64,000 nucleotides of DNA from Pseudomonas fluorescens HK44 (GTDB lineage Bacteria > Pseudomonadota > Gammaproteobacteria > Pseudomonadales > Pseudomonadaceae): NCBI RefSeq assembly GCF_000217955.3, contig NZ_AFOY02000002.1, forward strand, positions 1 through 64,000, in the 5' to 3' direction. Every line of letters begins with the position of its first letter. Within the stretch, counting starts at the first letter, position 1. A program made the position numbers and the translations under genes. Shown here piece after piece: positions 46,096 through 54,484 of the stretch. Below the pieces are notes generated by a model. It was given only the letters and a program-made list of their open reading frames with translations, was not told the origin of the DNA and did no database searches.

Positions 46096-47265
46096 ATGAA
46101 TGCTGACCACGTCCTGCCGGGAATCGCGGCGCTGCAGGATGAAATGATCGCCCTGCGTCAGCGTATTCACGCCCACCCCGAGCTTGGGTTTGAAGAGTTC
46201 ACCACCAGCGAACTGGTGGCTGAATGTTTGACGCAGTGGGGGTATGAGGTCAGCACCGGCGTGGGCAAGACCGGCGTGGTCGGGACCCTGAAAAATGGCG
46301 AGGGCCGCTCCCTCGGGCTGCGCGCAGACATGGATGCGCTGCCGATTCAGGAAGCCACCGGGTTGTCTTATGCCAGCCGGATCGACGGCGTGATGCATGC
46401 CTGCGGCCACGACGGTCATACGGCAACCTTGCTGGCGGCGGCCAAATACCTGGCGCAAACGCGGGATTTCAACGGCACGCTGAACCTGGTGTTCCAGCCG
46501 GCCGAAGAAGGGCTGGGCGGTGCGAAGAAGATGCTTGAGGACGGGCTGTTCGAACGTTTCCCGTGTGATGCGATTTTTGCCATGCACAACATCCCGGGCT
46601 ATCCCACCGGGCAGTTGGGGTTTTACAGCGGGCCGTTCATGGCCTCTGCCGATACCGTCACAATCAAAATCATCGGCACCGGTGGCCATGGTGCGGTGCC
46701 GCACAAGGCGGTCGACCCGGTGGTGGTCTGCGCATCGATCGTGATCGCCCTGCAAAGCATTGTCTCGCGTAACGTCAATCCGCAGGAAACGGCGATCATC
46801 ACGGTCGGTTCGATTCATGCCGGGAACGTTTCGAATGTGATTCCCGCGTCCGCCGAAATGATCCTGAGCGTGCGAGCGTTGACGCCTGAGGTCCGCCAAT
46901 TGCTCGAACGCAGAATTACCGATCTGGTCAACGGCCAGGCGGCGAGTTTCGGCGCGCAGGCCGAGATCGATTATTACCGCTGCCATCCGGTGCTGATCAA
47001 CGATCCGGAGCAAACCGCGTTCGCCCGTCAGGTCGCACGGGAATGGTTGGGAGAAGGGCAACTGATCGAAGACCTGCGGCCTTTCACCGCCAGCGAGGAT
47101 TTCGCGTTCATCCTGGAACAATGCCCCGGCAGCTACCTGGTGATCGGCAATGGCCAGGGCGATGGCAGCTGTTTGCTGCACAATCCCGGTTACGACTTCA
47201 ATGATGCCTGCCTGCCAATCGGCGCGAGCTATTGGGTGAAGTTGGCCGAGGGTTTTCTGCGTTGA
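46096..47265 (+). CDS. M20-family amidohydrolase (HipO-like)
   Basis: The 389-residue enzyme carries the HipO/AmaA features: GLRADMDALPIQEATGL (Asp), HACGHDGHTATLLAAAKYL (Cys-Gly-His) and FQPAEEGLGGAKKML (Glu-Glu). The dimerisation region contains GTGGHGAVPHKAVDPV. Such enzymes hydrolyse N-acyl amino acids. Its companion is an amino-acid-binding protein gene, and together with the LysR gene they suggest uptake and deacylation of N-acyl amino acids. AGGAG lies ahead of the ATG. Confidence 0.9.
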   Translation: MNADHVLPGIAALQDEMIALRQRIHAHPELGFEEFTTSELVAECLTQWGYEVSTGVGKTGVVGTLKNGEGRSLGLRADMDALPIQEATGLSYASRIDGVMHACGHDGHTATLLAAAKYLAQTRDFNGTLNLVFQPAEEGLGGAKKMLEDGLFERFPCDAIFAMHNIPGYPTGQLGFYSGPFMASADTVTIKIIGTGGHGAVPHKAVDPVVVCASIVIALQSIVSRNVNPQETAIITVGSIHAGNVSNVIPASAEMILSVRALTPEVRQLLERRITDLVNGQAASFGAQAEIDYYRCHPVLINDPEQTAFARQVAREWLGEGQLIEDLRPFTASEDFAFILEQCPGSYLVIGNGQGDGSCLLHNPGYDFNDACLPIGASYWVKLAEGFLR

Positions 47266-47361
47266 GGCGCACGGTTTTTGAACATCAATGTTTTTGAGCA
47301 TCACGGTTATACAAAAAACGGTCGGTAACCCGACTCGGCGAACCCCTGGAGGACAATAACA

Positions 47362-48150
47362 ATGAATAAGATGATCGCGGCGGTTTCACTGGTTTTCATG
47401 ACGGCATCCGGCCTGGCCGGCGCGGCCGACTGGTCCGGCAAAGTGTTGAGGCTGGGGATTGACCCGACGTACCCACCGCTGGAATACAAAAACCAGGATG
47501 GCACGCTGACCGGTTTTGGCGTCGACATCGCCGACGCGCTGTGTGCAGAGTTGCACGCTAAATGCGTCTGGGTTGAAAGCAGCTGGGACGGGATGATTCC
47601 AGGGCTGCTGGCGCGCAAGTTCGACGCTATCGCGTCGTCGATGACCGTCACCCCCAAGCGTCAGGAGCAGATTGCGTTTAGCGACAAGGTATCGAACGCG
47701 CCGGCACGCTTGGTGATCAAGCGCGGATCGGACCTGCAGCCGACCGTCGAGTCGCTCAAAGGCAAACGCATCGGTGTGGAGCAGGGCTCGACCCAGGAGG
47801 CTTTTGCAAAAGCGGTCTGGGGCAAGCAGGGGGTAGAGATTCTTTCCTATCAGAATCAGGACCAGGTCTACGCCGACCTTGTGGTCGGGCGCCTCGATGC
47901 ATCGTTGCAGGGCTCGATTCAGGCCAGCTACGGGTTTCTGAATAAACCGGTGGGCAAGGACTACGAGTTTGCCGGCGGCACCCTGGACAACCCGGAATTC
48001 TTCGGCGTCGGTGACGGTATTGGTGTGCGCAAGAGTGATGTTGAACTGCGCGAAGATTTGAACAAGGCCCTGGCGACGATTCTTGCTAATGGCACGTACG
48101 CGAAGATCAACAAAAAGTACTTCGACTTCGATATCTACGGCGCGAAGTAA
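47362..48150 (+). CDS. Periplasmic amino-acid-binding protein (ArgT/HisJ-like)
   Basis: The 262-residue protein has a signal peptide (cleaved near AGA-ADW) and the type II binding-protein fold. Conserved segments are LRLGIDPTYPPLEYKNQDGTLTG, GFGVDIADALCAEL and SSMTVTPKRQEQIAFSDKV. These resemble lysine/arginine/ornithine and histidine binding proteins. No permease or ATPase genes follow it, so it must share a transporter encoded elsewhere or act as a stand-alone receptor. A GGAGG site precedes the ATG. Confidence 0.87.
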   Translation: MNKMIAAVSLVFMTASGLAGAADWSGKVLRLGIDPTYPPLEYKNQDGTLTGFGVDIADALCAELHAKCVWVESSWDGMIPGLLARKFDAIASSMTVTPKRQEQIAFSDKVSNAPARLVIKRGSDLQPTVESLKGKRIGVEQGSTQEAFAKAVWGKQGVEILSYQNQDQVYADLVVGRLDASLQGSIQASYGFLNKPVGKDYEFAGGTLDNPEFFGVGDGIGVRKSDVELREDLNKALATILANGTYAKINKKYFDFDIYGAK

Positions 48151-48200
48151 CCCCCCCTCGCCACAAGTTGTCAGTTTGTTCGGGGGCAGACCAACAGCTT

Positions 48201-48232
48201 ATTGATCGTTCCCATGCGTGGGAACGATCAAT
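48201..48232. terminator. Perfect 14-bp hairpin
   Basis: ATTGATCGTTCCCA (48201-48214) pairs exactly with TGGGAACGATCAAT (48219-48232) around TGCG. It lies between the convergent binding-protein and DUF3303 genes. The TTCCCA/TGGGAA core resembles a repeat found in many pseudomonads. No long T run follows. Confidence 0.6.
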
Positions 48233-48260
48233 GGATCTGCGTCTTTGCAGGCGCCGGTTG

Positions 48261-48539
48261 TTACTTGCCAAGCGCCGCCGCCAGCAACGGCGCGGCCTGT
48301 TCATCCGTCAATGCAGGGTGAATCTCCATGGCCAGCAGGTCGCTCCATTCGAGCACCCATTTCTGTATCAGTGTGACATCACTGGCCTCTGCAACACCAA
48401 AACCGGTCATGCGTCCTACGGCATGCCAGCGTCCCAGCATGGTGACGCCTGCGGGTGGGGCTCCGCCTGTTTTGAGAAAACGTTCGATCGCGCTATTACG
48501 GCGTTCCGGAGTGATTGACCAACTGACGATGTAGAGCAT
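48261..48539 (-). CDS. DUF3303 family protein
   Basis: This 92-residue protein begins MLYIVSWSITPERRNSAIER and contains GAPPAGVTMLGRWHAVGRMTG and KWVLEWSDLLAMEIHPALTD, all typical of DUF3303. The start at 48537-48539 has a near-perfect AGGAGGTG site, so the longer frame is not used. The function of the family is unknown. The gene is monocistronic. Confidence 0.85.
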   Translation of the reverse strand: MLYIVSWSITPERRNSAIERFLKTGGAPPAGVTMLGRWHAVGRMTGFGVAEASDVTLIQKWVLEWSDLLAMEIHPALTDEQAAPLLAAALGK

Positions 48540-48800
48540 CTGCCACCTCCTGTCAGGGGCTGGCACCGGTTTTTCTTTGCGCGCACAAGGTAGGTGCCGC
48601 GACCCTGGCCACGCATCTGTTTTCAGCGCCTCCCTCGGCTGACTTGATCGACAGCTCCCATGAGAAGGCATAGCAGCCTGCTGAATGAGGCGTATGACCG
48701 CTGATCTTCTTTACCGCCTCTGCAACACATCCCGGGCACTTCAATATTCGGCAAGGCAGGTTTATGTTGAGTCATTGAGGTCATTGAAGAGGAGATCGTC

Positions 48801-49142
48801 ATGCAAGGTTTTCTGGTGATTTTCTTTACTCAGCAAAACCGGCGTCATCACGGAAAAATGCTCGGTGACTGGCTTATTGATCTGGCGAAAGAAATGGGCC
48901 TGCACGGGGCCACTCTGGCAACCGGTATCGAAGGCTTCGGGCATTCCGGGAAACTGCATTCCGCGCACTTTTTCGAGATGGCCGATCAGCCGGCCGAGAT
49001 CCGTCTGGCGATTACCGAAGAAGAGTGCACTCGGCTGTTTGCGCGACTCGAGGCCGAAGACATCGCCTTGTTTTACATCAAGGCGCCGGTCGAATTCGGC
49101 ACCGTGGGTAAAAGGGCCGAGCCGTTCGGTCACCAGGTGTGA
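48801..49142 (+). CDS. DUF190-like protein
   Basis: The 113-residue protein starts MQGFLVIFFTQQNRRHHGKMLGDW and contains HSAHFFEMADQPAEIRLAITEEECTRLF, a pattern of DUF190 proteins, which have a ferredoxin-like fold. Many DUF190 genes adjoin the fluoride channel gene crcB, but no crcB is present here. The GAGGAG site before the ATG is good. Its role is unknown. Confidence 0.75.
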   Translation: MQGFLVIFFTQQNRRHHGKMLGDWLIDLAKEMGLHGATLATGIEGFGHSGKLHSAHFFEMADQPAEIRLAITEEECTRLFARLEAEDIALFYIKAPVEFGTVGKRAEPFGHQV

Positions 49143-49290
49143 CAGTGCTGGCCGAGCCAGGAAGGCGGCGACGTCTAAACTCAGCGGTATAGCCCGGTCC
49201 TGGGGGCATTCGTCGAATCTGCCTTTGCCCGTTCGAGTCAGCACCCTACCGGCTGCCCATTTATCCGTTTTTTTGATCAGGATGCCCGCG

Positions 49291-50202
49291 ATGCTGCATA
49301 TCAGAACACCCTTGGTACTCCATCCGGGGCTCTCGACGCCAGACAGGCGCATCTGGCTCAAGCTGGAAAACCTGCAACCCAGCGGTTCATTCAAGCTGCG
49401 CGGCATGGGCCTGCTCTGTACCCGCGCGGCCGAGCAGGGGATGAAGAAAGTGGTCTGTCCGTCCGGCGGCAATGCCGGCTATGCGACGGCAGTGGCCGCC
49501 GCAGCATTGGGGTTGCAAGCGAGCATCATCGTGCCGCACACCACCCCGCAAAGCACCCGGGCGCGAATCGCCAAAACCGGGGCACATGTGATCGTGCACG
49601 GTCAGGTGTGGGACGAGGCCAACCAGTTGGCGCTGGAACTCGCCAAGGCGCCTGATACCGAATACGTGCCGGCGTTCGACCACCCGACGCTGTGGGAAGG
49701 ACACAGCACGATGATCGATGAAATTCTGCAGGACTGCCCTCAGGTCGACGCGATAGTGGCGTCGGTGGGCGGGGGTGGTTTGCTGGCCGGGATCCTGACC
49801 GGCCTGGAACGCCACGCCCGGCTGGATTGTCGGATCATTGCCTGCGAAACCGAGGGCGCAGCGTCATTCGCCGCCGCGGTCAAGGCCGGGCATCCGGTCA
49901 AACTCTCCGAAATCAACACCGTCGCCAGCTCACTCGGGGCGCTGCAAGTTGCGCAATGGCCGGTTGAGCACATCCAGCATTTCCAGCACACGTGTGTCGT
50001 CCTGACGGATGCCGAGGCCATCATGGGCGTCGTCCGCTATGCCGATGACATGCGTCAACTGGTGGAGCCGGCGTGCGGTGTCTCGCTGGCCGTCGCGTAT
50101 CTGGATCACCCGGCGATTGCCGGAGCCCATGATGTGGTGATCGTCGTGTGTGGCGGGATCAGCATCAGTGCGCAGAAGGTTGCCGGCTGGCAGAACCTTT
50201 GA
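49291..50202 (+). CDS. PLP-dependent serine/threonine dehydratase-like enzyme
   Basis: The protein has 303 residues if ATG 49291 (better spaced from the AGG) is used, or 306 from ATG 49282. The fold type II features are the PLP Lys in PSGSFKLRGMG, the glycine loop SGGNAGYATA, and GGGGLLAGILTGL. The C-terminal CGGISIS holds the Ser that contacts the PLP ring N. These match L-serine/threonine dehydratases and closely related enzymes. There is no ACT domain. It stands alone between the DUF190 and phosphatase genes. Confidence 0.85.
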   Translation: MLHIRTPLVLHPGLSTPDRRIWLKLENLQPSGSFKLRGMGLLCTRAAEQGMKKVVCPSGGNAGYATAVAAAALGLQASIIVPHTTPQSTRARIAKTGAHVIVHGQVWDEANQLALELAKAPDTEYVPAFDHPTLWEGHSTMIDEILQDCPQVDAIVASVGGGGLLAGILTGLERHARLDCRIIACETEGAASFAAAVKAGHPVKLSEINTVASSLGALQVAQWPVEHIQHFQHTCVVLTDAEAIMGVVRYADDMRQLVEPACGVSLAVAYLDHPAIAGAHDVVIVVCGGISISAQKVAGWQNL

Positions 50203-50212
50203 CGTCGTGAGG

Positions 50213-50782
50213 TCAGGCTGGCGTCAGGCGCAGTCGCCAGCGGCCGTTGTAGCGTAATTCGACGGCGGCCAGAGGCTCGACGTCAATCGTGTTGAACAGC
50301 GCGAGTGGGCATTGCATCACGTGCATCAGCGCGGCACGAATCACGAACGGGTGAGTGACGGCAAGGAGGTGCCCGGGCTGGCTGCCCAGGGTCTCCAGCC
50401 ACGCTGCGATCCGCTCGCAGAGTTGGGCCACTGATTCACCGCCATGCGCAGCACGGGTGCTGTCGCTCAACCAGGCGTGCAGCAACTCGGGCTCGTTTTG
50501 TTGCAGGTCATTGATCCGCAGCCCCTTCCAGCGACCCATATCGCAATCGCGCAGGGCCGGGACAATTTCCATGTCCGCGCCAAACAGCGCGGCGGTCTCT
50601 CGGGCCCGGGCTTCCGGTGCGCTGAGCAGGCGTGGCGCTCGTTTGAAACGCTTGGCCAATGAACCTTTTTCGTTCTGCCAGTCCATTTCCACTGATTCAT
50701 CCTCGGCAAAGCGCGCCAGTTTCTGGGCCGCTGTCCGGGCGTGACAGATCAGGGTCAAACGGGTGGTCTGCACGGGAATCAC
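50213..50782 (-). CDS. Histidine-phosphatase family protein
   Basis: The protein has 189 residues from GTG 50782 (an alternative GTG lies at 50773). It has a histidine-phosphatase fold, but the usual RHG active-site start is CHAR here (LTLICHARTAAQ). The second Arg and Glu features follow at PEARARETAALFG, and the second catalytic His is in LAVTHPFVIRAALM. The Arg before the catalytic His is replaced by Cys, which may change activity. The substrate is unknown. Confidence 0.8.
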   Translation of the reverse strand: MIPVQTTRLTLICHARTAAQKLARFAEDESVEMDWQNEKGSLAKRFKRAPRLLSAPEARARETAALFGADMEIVPALRDCDMGRWKGLRINDLQQNEPELLHAWLSDSTRAAHGGESVAQLCERIAAWLETLGSQPGHLLAVTHPFVIRAALMHVMQCPLALFNTIDVEPLAAVELRYNGRWRLRLTPA

Positions 50783-50869
50783 TCAGGCTGTGTTGGGGGG
50801 AGCGTATCGCAAAGAGAGAAGACCGGCCCGGAACCGCACGGTTCCGAGCCGGTCCACGCGAGGGTGTTT

Positions 50870-52243
50870 TTAGCTGATGACCTGATAGCAGGGCACATAC
50901 TCTGCGCCACCGGGCAGTTTCATACGGTGTTGCGCGACAAACGCTTTCAGCAGTTTGTCCAGTGGCTGCATGACCGCTGCGTCGCCGTGGATCTTGTAAG
51001 GACCGTGTTTCTCGATCAGGCGGATGCCCTTGTCCTTGACGTTACCGGCAACGATGCCGGAAAACGCACGGCGCAGGTTTGCCGCCAGTTCGTGCGGCGG
51101 CAGGTCGTGGCGCAGTTGCAAGCTGGCCATGTTTTCGTGGGTTGGGTCGAACGGGCGCTGGAAGCCTTCGTCGATCTTCAGCAGCCAGTTGAAATGGAAC
51201 GCATCGTTGCGCTCGCGGCGGAACTGCTTGACGTCCTTGAGCCCTTTAGTCATTTGCCGGGCCACCTGGGCCGGGTCGTCGATGATGATCTCGTAGTGAC
51301 TCTGCGCTTCTTCGCCCAGTGTGGCGCCGACGAACGCGTGCAGTTGCTGCAAGTACGGCTCCGCGCTCTTAGGTCCTGTCAGGATCACCGGGAAGGGCAG
51401 GTCGCGGTTGTCCGGGTGCATCAGGATACCCAGCAGGTAGAGGAATTCTTCGGCAGTACCGGCGCCACCCGGGAAAATGATGATGCCGTGGCCGACGCGG
51501 ACGAAGGCTTCCAGGCGCTTCTCGATGTCCGGCAGGATCACCAGTTCATTGACGATCGGGTTCGGCGCTTCGGCTGCAATAATCCCGGGCTCCGTCAGCC
51601 CCAGGTAGCGCCCGTGGGTGATCCGTTGCTTGGCGTGGGAAATGGTCGCGCCCTTCATTGGGCCTTTCATCACCCCAGGCCCGCAGCCGGTGCACACATC
51701 CAGACTGCGCAGGCCGAGTTCGTGGCCGACTTTTTTGGTGTATTGATATTCCTCAGAGCTGATCGAGTGACCGCCCCAGCACACGACGATTTTCGGCTCC
51801 ACGCCGGCACGCAGGGTACGGGCGTTGCGCAGCAGGTGGAAGACGTAGTCGCTGATGCCTTGGGACGAGCTCAGGTCGATGCGCTGGCTGTCCAGCTCGT
51901 TCTCGGTATAAACGATGTCGCGCAGGGCGCTGAACAGCATCTCGCGGGTGCTGGCGATCATTTCGCCATCGACGAAGGCGTCTGCGGGCGCGTTGAGCAA
52001 TTCAAGGCGGACACCGCGATCTTGCTGATGAATGCGAATCTCGAAGTCCCGATAGGCTTCCAGAATGGTCTTGGCGTTGTCGACATGGGCGCCGGTATTG
52101 AGGATGGCCAGGGCGCACTGGCGGAAGAGAGAGTAGATGCTGCCTGATCCTGCGGCGCTCAGTTGCTGAACTTCGCGTTGGGACAGCGTCTCCAGGCTGC
52201 CTTTTGGGCTCACCGAAGCATTGATAACTTGTCTTGCGGTCAT
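50870..52243 (-). CDS. ppnN: Nucleotide 5'-monophosphate nucleosidase PpnN (LOG family)
   Basis: The 457-residue protein has a LOG domain with the signature PGGAGTAEEFLYLLGILMHP (about 245-265) and RITHGRYLGLTEPGI. It also has the PpnN N-terminal segment (TLSQREVQQLSAAGSGSIY) and a C-terminal extension of about 120 residues. E. coli PpnN, of similar length, cleaves nucleoside monophosphates and is bound and activated by (p)ppGpp. This protein probably does the same. It is a single gene. Confidence 0.9.
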   Translation of the reverse strand: MTARQVINASVSPKGSLETLSQREVQQLSAAGSGSIYSLFRQCALAILNTGAHVDNAKTILEAYRDFEIRIHQQDRGVRLELLNAPADAFVDGEMIASTREMLFSALRDIVYTENELDSQRIDLSSSQGISDYVFHLLRNARTLRAGVEPKIVVCWGGHSISSEEYQYTKKVGHELGLRSLDVCTGCGPGVMKGPMKGATISHAKQRITHGRYLGLTEPGIIAAEAPNPIVNELVILPDIEKRLEAFVRVGHGIIIFPGGAGTAEEFLYLLGILMHPDNRDLPFPVILTGPKSAEPYLQQLHAFVGATLGEEAQSHYEIIIDDPAQVARQMTKGLKDVKQFRRERNDAFHFNWLLKIDEGFQRPFDPTHENMASLQLRHDLPPHELAANLRRAFSGIVAGNVKDKGIRLIEKHGPYKIHGDAAVMQPLDKLLKAFVAQHRMKLPGGAEYVPCYQVIS

Positions 52244-52688
52244 TCGATATTCCCTGAGAACGATGTTATCGAGCCCGACAGGCTCAGTAGCATCAGGATA
52301 GTCAGTGCCAGAGCGATCGTGCTGCTTTCATCTTCTCCGGCGACCGGGCATGAATGCAAACATCATGGCCGATGCGCGCCGGATGGTTCGTTTGATGATG
52401 AACCGGACGACCATGAAACAGGATTCCTGGCGGGCGGGCAATTGCGTTTTTTCCTGTGGGTGTCTGGACTTGGTGTAGAGCGGGGCGTTTTTGCGAAGGG
52501 CACACAGTGCCAGGACGAATAATCTAAAACGGCGTCTGTAAGTCGCTGCTAGTCTTGATAGATGCGTCGCCAGGGCGGCGTTGTTTGCGACTCCATTGGA
52601 GTTGCCGGTTAACCATGGGGGATTGAGCCAACACACGTCGTGGTGGTCGGGGGGATTTTACCGGCGCGTTGCCGGCAGGACAGGAACC
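52244..52688. other. Gap between ppnN and the cytochrome b gene
   Basis: These 445 bp hold no supported gene. A short palindrome (ACTCCATTGGAGT, 52590-52602) lies 87 bp before the cytochrome b start. Open frames on the minus strand overlap each other and look non-coding. Confidence 0.5.
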
Positions 52689-53282
52689 ATGAGTAGTTCG
52701 CAAACTATTCACCCGATCTGGCTACGGTTGACCCACTGGATCAACGTCATCGCCGTGGTCATCCTGGTGATGAGCGGCTGGCGCATCTATAACGCCGCGC
52801 CGATTTTTTCCTTTCAGATTCCCGCCAGTATCACCCTCGGCGGTTGGTTGGCAGGTGCGCTGCTGTGGCACTTTGCGGCGATGTGGGTACTGTTCATCAA
52901 CGGCATTGTCTACCTGCTGCTGAATATTTTTTCCGGGCGCATCGTCCACAAGTTCTTCCCCATACCTCCCCGCGAAGTCCTGCATGATTTTTTCGCCGCT
53001 CTCAGAGGCAAGCTCGCCCATGCGGACTTGCGGCACTACAACACCCTGCAAAAGCTCGCCTACCTGTTTGCCGTGCTCGATCTCATTGTGCTGGTGCTGT
53101 CGGGCCTGGTGATCTGGAAGTCAGTGCAGTTTCCGTTACTGAGGGAGCTGATGGGCGGTTATGACTCGGCGCGCATCGTGCATTTTGTCTGCATGGCGTT
53201 GCTGGTCGCTTTTACCGTGGTGCATCTGGTGATGGTGGCCCTTGTGCCACGCACCCTGATTGCCATGCTGCGTGGGCGCTAA
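52689..53282 (+). CDS. Cytochrome b/b6-type membrane protein
   Basis: The 197-residue protein has four membrane helices (about 20-40, 52-80, 115-140, 160-185). Haem-ligand His candidates are in LTHWINVIA, LLWHFAAMW, IVHFVCMALL and FTVVHLVMV. This resembles the cytochrome b561-like subunits of thiosulfate or sulfite reductases and YedZ. It is directly followed by a molybdopterin oxidoreductase gene (3 bp apart), so the pair probably forms a membrane-anchored electron route. The start at 52689 was chosen over an upstream in-frame ATG because of AGGACAGGAACC. Confidence 0.85.
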   Translation: MSSSQTIHPIWLRLTHWINVIAVVILVMSGWRIYNAAPIFSFQIPASITLGGWLAGALLWHFAAMWVLFINGIVYLLLNIFSGRIVHKFFPIPPREVLHDFFAALRGKLAHADLRHYNTLQKLAYLFAVLDLIVLVLSGLVIWKSVQFPLLRELMGGYDSARIVHFVCMALLVAFTVVHLVMVALVPRTLIAMLRGR

Positions 53283-53285
53283 CTC

Positions 53286-54059
53286 ATGAACAGAACGACT
53301 GGTAAAGACCGGATGGATGACCCCGCCATCATCAAATCGGTGGCGCAGGAACTTGATTTACCCGCACGCAGGCAATTTCTTCGGCATGCCTGGACGCTGG
53401 GTGGGATTGCCTTGCTGACAGGTTGTCGGCTGGACGACAGCCACTCAGTGGAGTCCATGCTGAAAAGGGTCTCGCGCTTCAATGACAAGGTTCAGGCGGC
53501 GCTGTTTGATCCGGGCAGACTGGCACCGACCTACCCCGAGTCGATGATGACGCGCCCGTTTCCGTTCAATGCCTATTACGACCGCAACGGCATTCCGGAC
53601 ATCGAGGAAGATGAGTTCACCCTCACGGTTGGCGGCCTGGTCCAGGACAAACACAGCTGGACCCTGGCCGAATTGAACCAGTTGCCGCGCACCACTCAGG
53701 TCACACGGCTGATTTGCGTGGAGGGCTGGAGCGCCATCGGCAAATGGGGTGGGGTGACCTTTTCGACTTTTCTGCAACGGGTGGGCGCCGATACCGGTGC
53801 CAAATATGTCGGGCTCAAATGCGCTGATGACTATTACACCAGCATCGACATGCCTACGGCTTTGCATGCGCAAACGCTGCTGACCCTGAGCTATGACGAT
53901 CAGGTATTGCCGCCGGAATACGGTTACCCCCTGCGACTGCGCATGCCGACAAAGCTGGGCTTCAAGAACCCGAAACATGTGGTGGAGATTTTCGTGACCA
54001 ACGATTACCCCGGTGGTTATTGGGAAGATCAGGGTTACAACTGGTTCAGTGGCAGTTGA
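53286..54059 (+). CDS. Molybdopterin-dependent oxidoreductase, sulfite-oxidase fold
   Basis: The 257-residue protein has a twin-Arg-like signal (ARRQFLRHAWTLGGIALLTGC) with a lipobox ending LTGC, suggesting Tat export and lipid anchoring. The Mo-binding Cys is in RLICVEGWSAIGKWGG (about 143). The later RMPTKLGFKNPKHVVEI segment is shared with sulfite oxidase-type proteins such as MsrP. Its membrane cytochrome partner is the preceding gene. The electron donor is not evident. Confidence 0.87.
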   Translation: MNRTTGKDRMDDPAIIKSVAQELDLPARRQFLRHAWTLGGIALLTGCRLDDSHSVESMLKRVSRFNDKVQAALFDPGRLAPTYPESMMTRPFPFNAYYDRNGIPDIEEDEFTLTVGGLVQDKHSWTLAELNQLPRTTQVTRLICVEGWSAIGKWGGVTFSTFLQRVGADTGAKYVGLKCADDYYTSIDMPTALHAQTLLTLSYDDQVLPPEYGYPLRLRMPTKLGFKNPKHVVEIFVTNDYPGGYWEDQGYNWFSGS

Positions 54060-54127
54060 GCAATCGGCTGTTCTGAAACGCGGCGCATTGCCGCTGTCCT
54101 TAACGCGAACTGCACAGGAGTAGTGAC

Positions 54128-54427
54128 ATGAAGAAGCTGATTGCTGCGGCGATTGCTGCCGTAGTTCTGGTGGTGGCCGCCCCGTTGTTTGCGGCTGAAG
54201 CGAATACGAATGACATGTCCAAGGATCAGATGGACAAGGGCACGATGAAAAACGACGAAATGAAAAGTAATGCCACGAAGACCACCAAGCACCACTACAA
54301 GACCAAGGGCGAGAAGACCAAGAGTGCCACCATGAAGAAAGACAGCATGGAGAAAGGTGGCGCGATGAAGAGCGAGGGCATGGAGAAAAAGGATGAAATG
54401 GGCACTGACACGATGAAAAAATATTAA
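54128..54427 (+). CDS. Secreted Met/Lys-rich repeat protein (MXKDX type)
   Basis: The 99-residue protein has a signal peptide (ending near LFA-AEA) and a mature part made of short Met/Lys/Asp units, such as MSKDQMDKGTMKNDEMKS. This is the pentapeptide MXKDX repeat pattern. Such proteins are extremely hydrophilic and Met-rich, which fits metal-ion binding or redox protection, but this is inference. It follows the Mo oxidoreductase by 68 bp, behind a GGAG site. Confidence 0.82.
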   Translation: MKKLIAAAIAAVVLVVAAPLFAAEANTNDMSKDQMDKGTMKNDEMKSNATKTTKHHYKTKGEKTKSATMKKDSMEKGGAMKSEGMEKKDEMGTDTMKKY

Positions 54428-54441
54428 GGCGCCCGCACCCA

Positions 54442-54467
54442 ACCGGCGGAATGTGCGCTCCGCCGGT
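54442..54467. terminator. Hairpin between convergent genes
   Basis: ACCGGCGGA (54442-54450) and TCCGCCGGT (54459-54467) form a perfect 9-bp GC-rich stem, just after the repeat-protein stop and before the stop of the minus-strand peptidase. It probably serves both, although no T run follows. Confidence 0.55.
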
Positions 54468-54484
54468 GACGTGTCGCGTGTGTG

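Noticed and set aside
50741..52147. 468-codon plus-strand frame opposite ppnN
   Set aside because: The LOG-family motif lies on the minus strand; the plus frame is a shadow.
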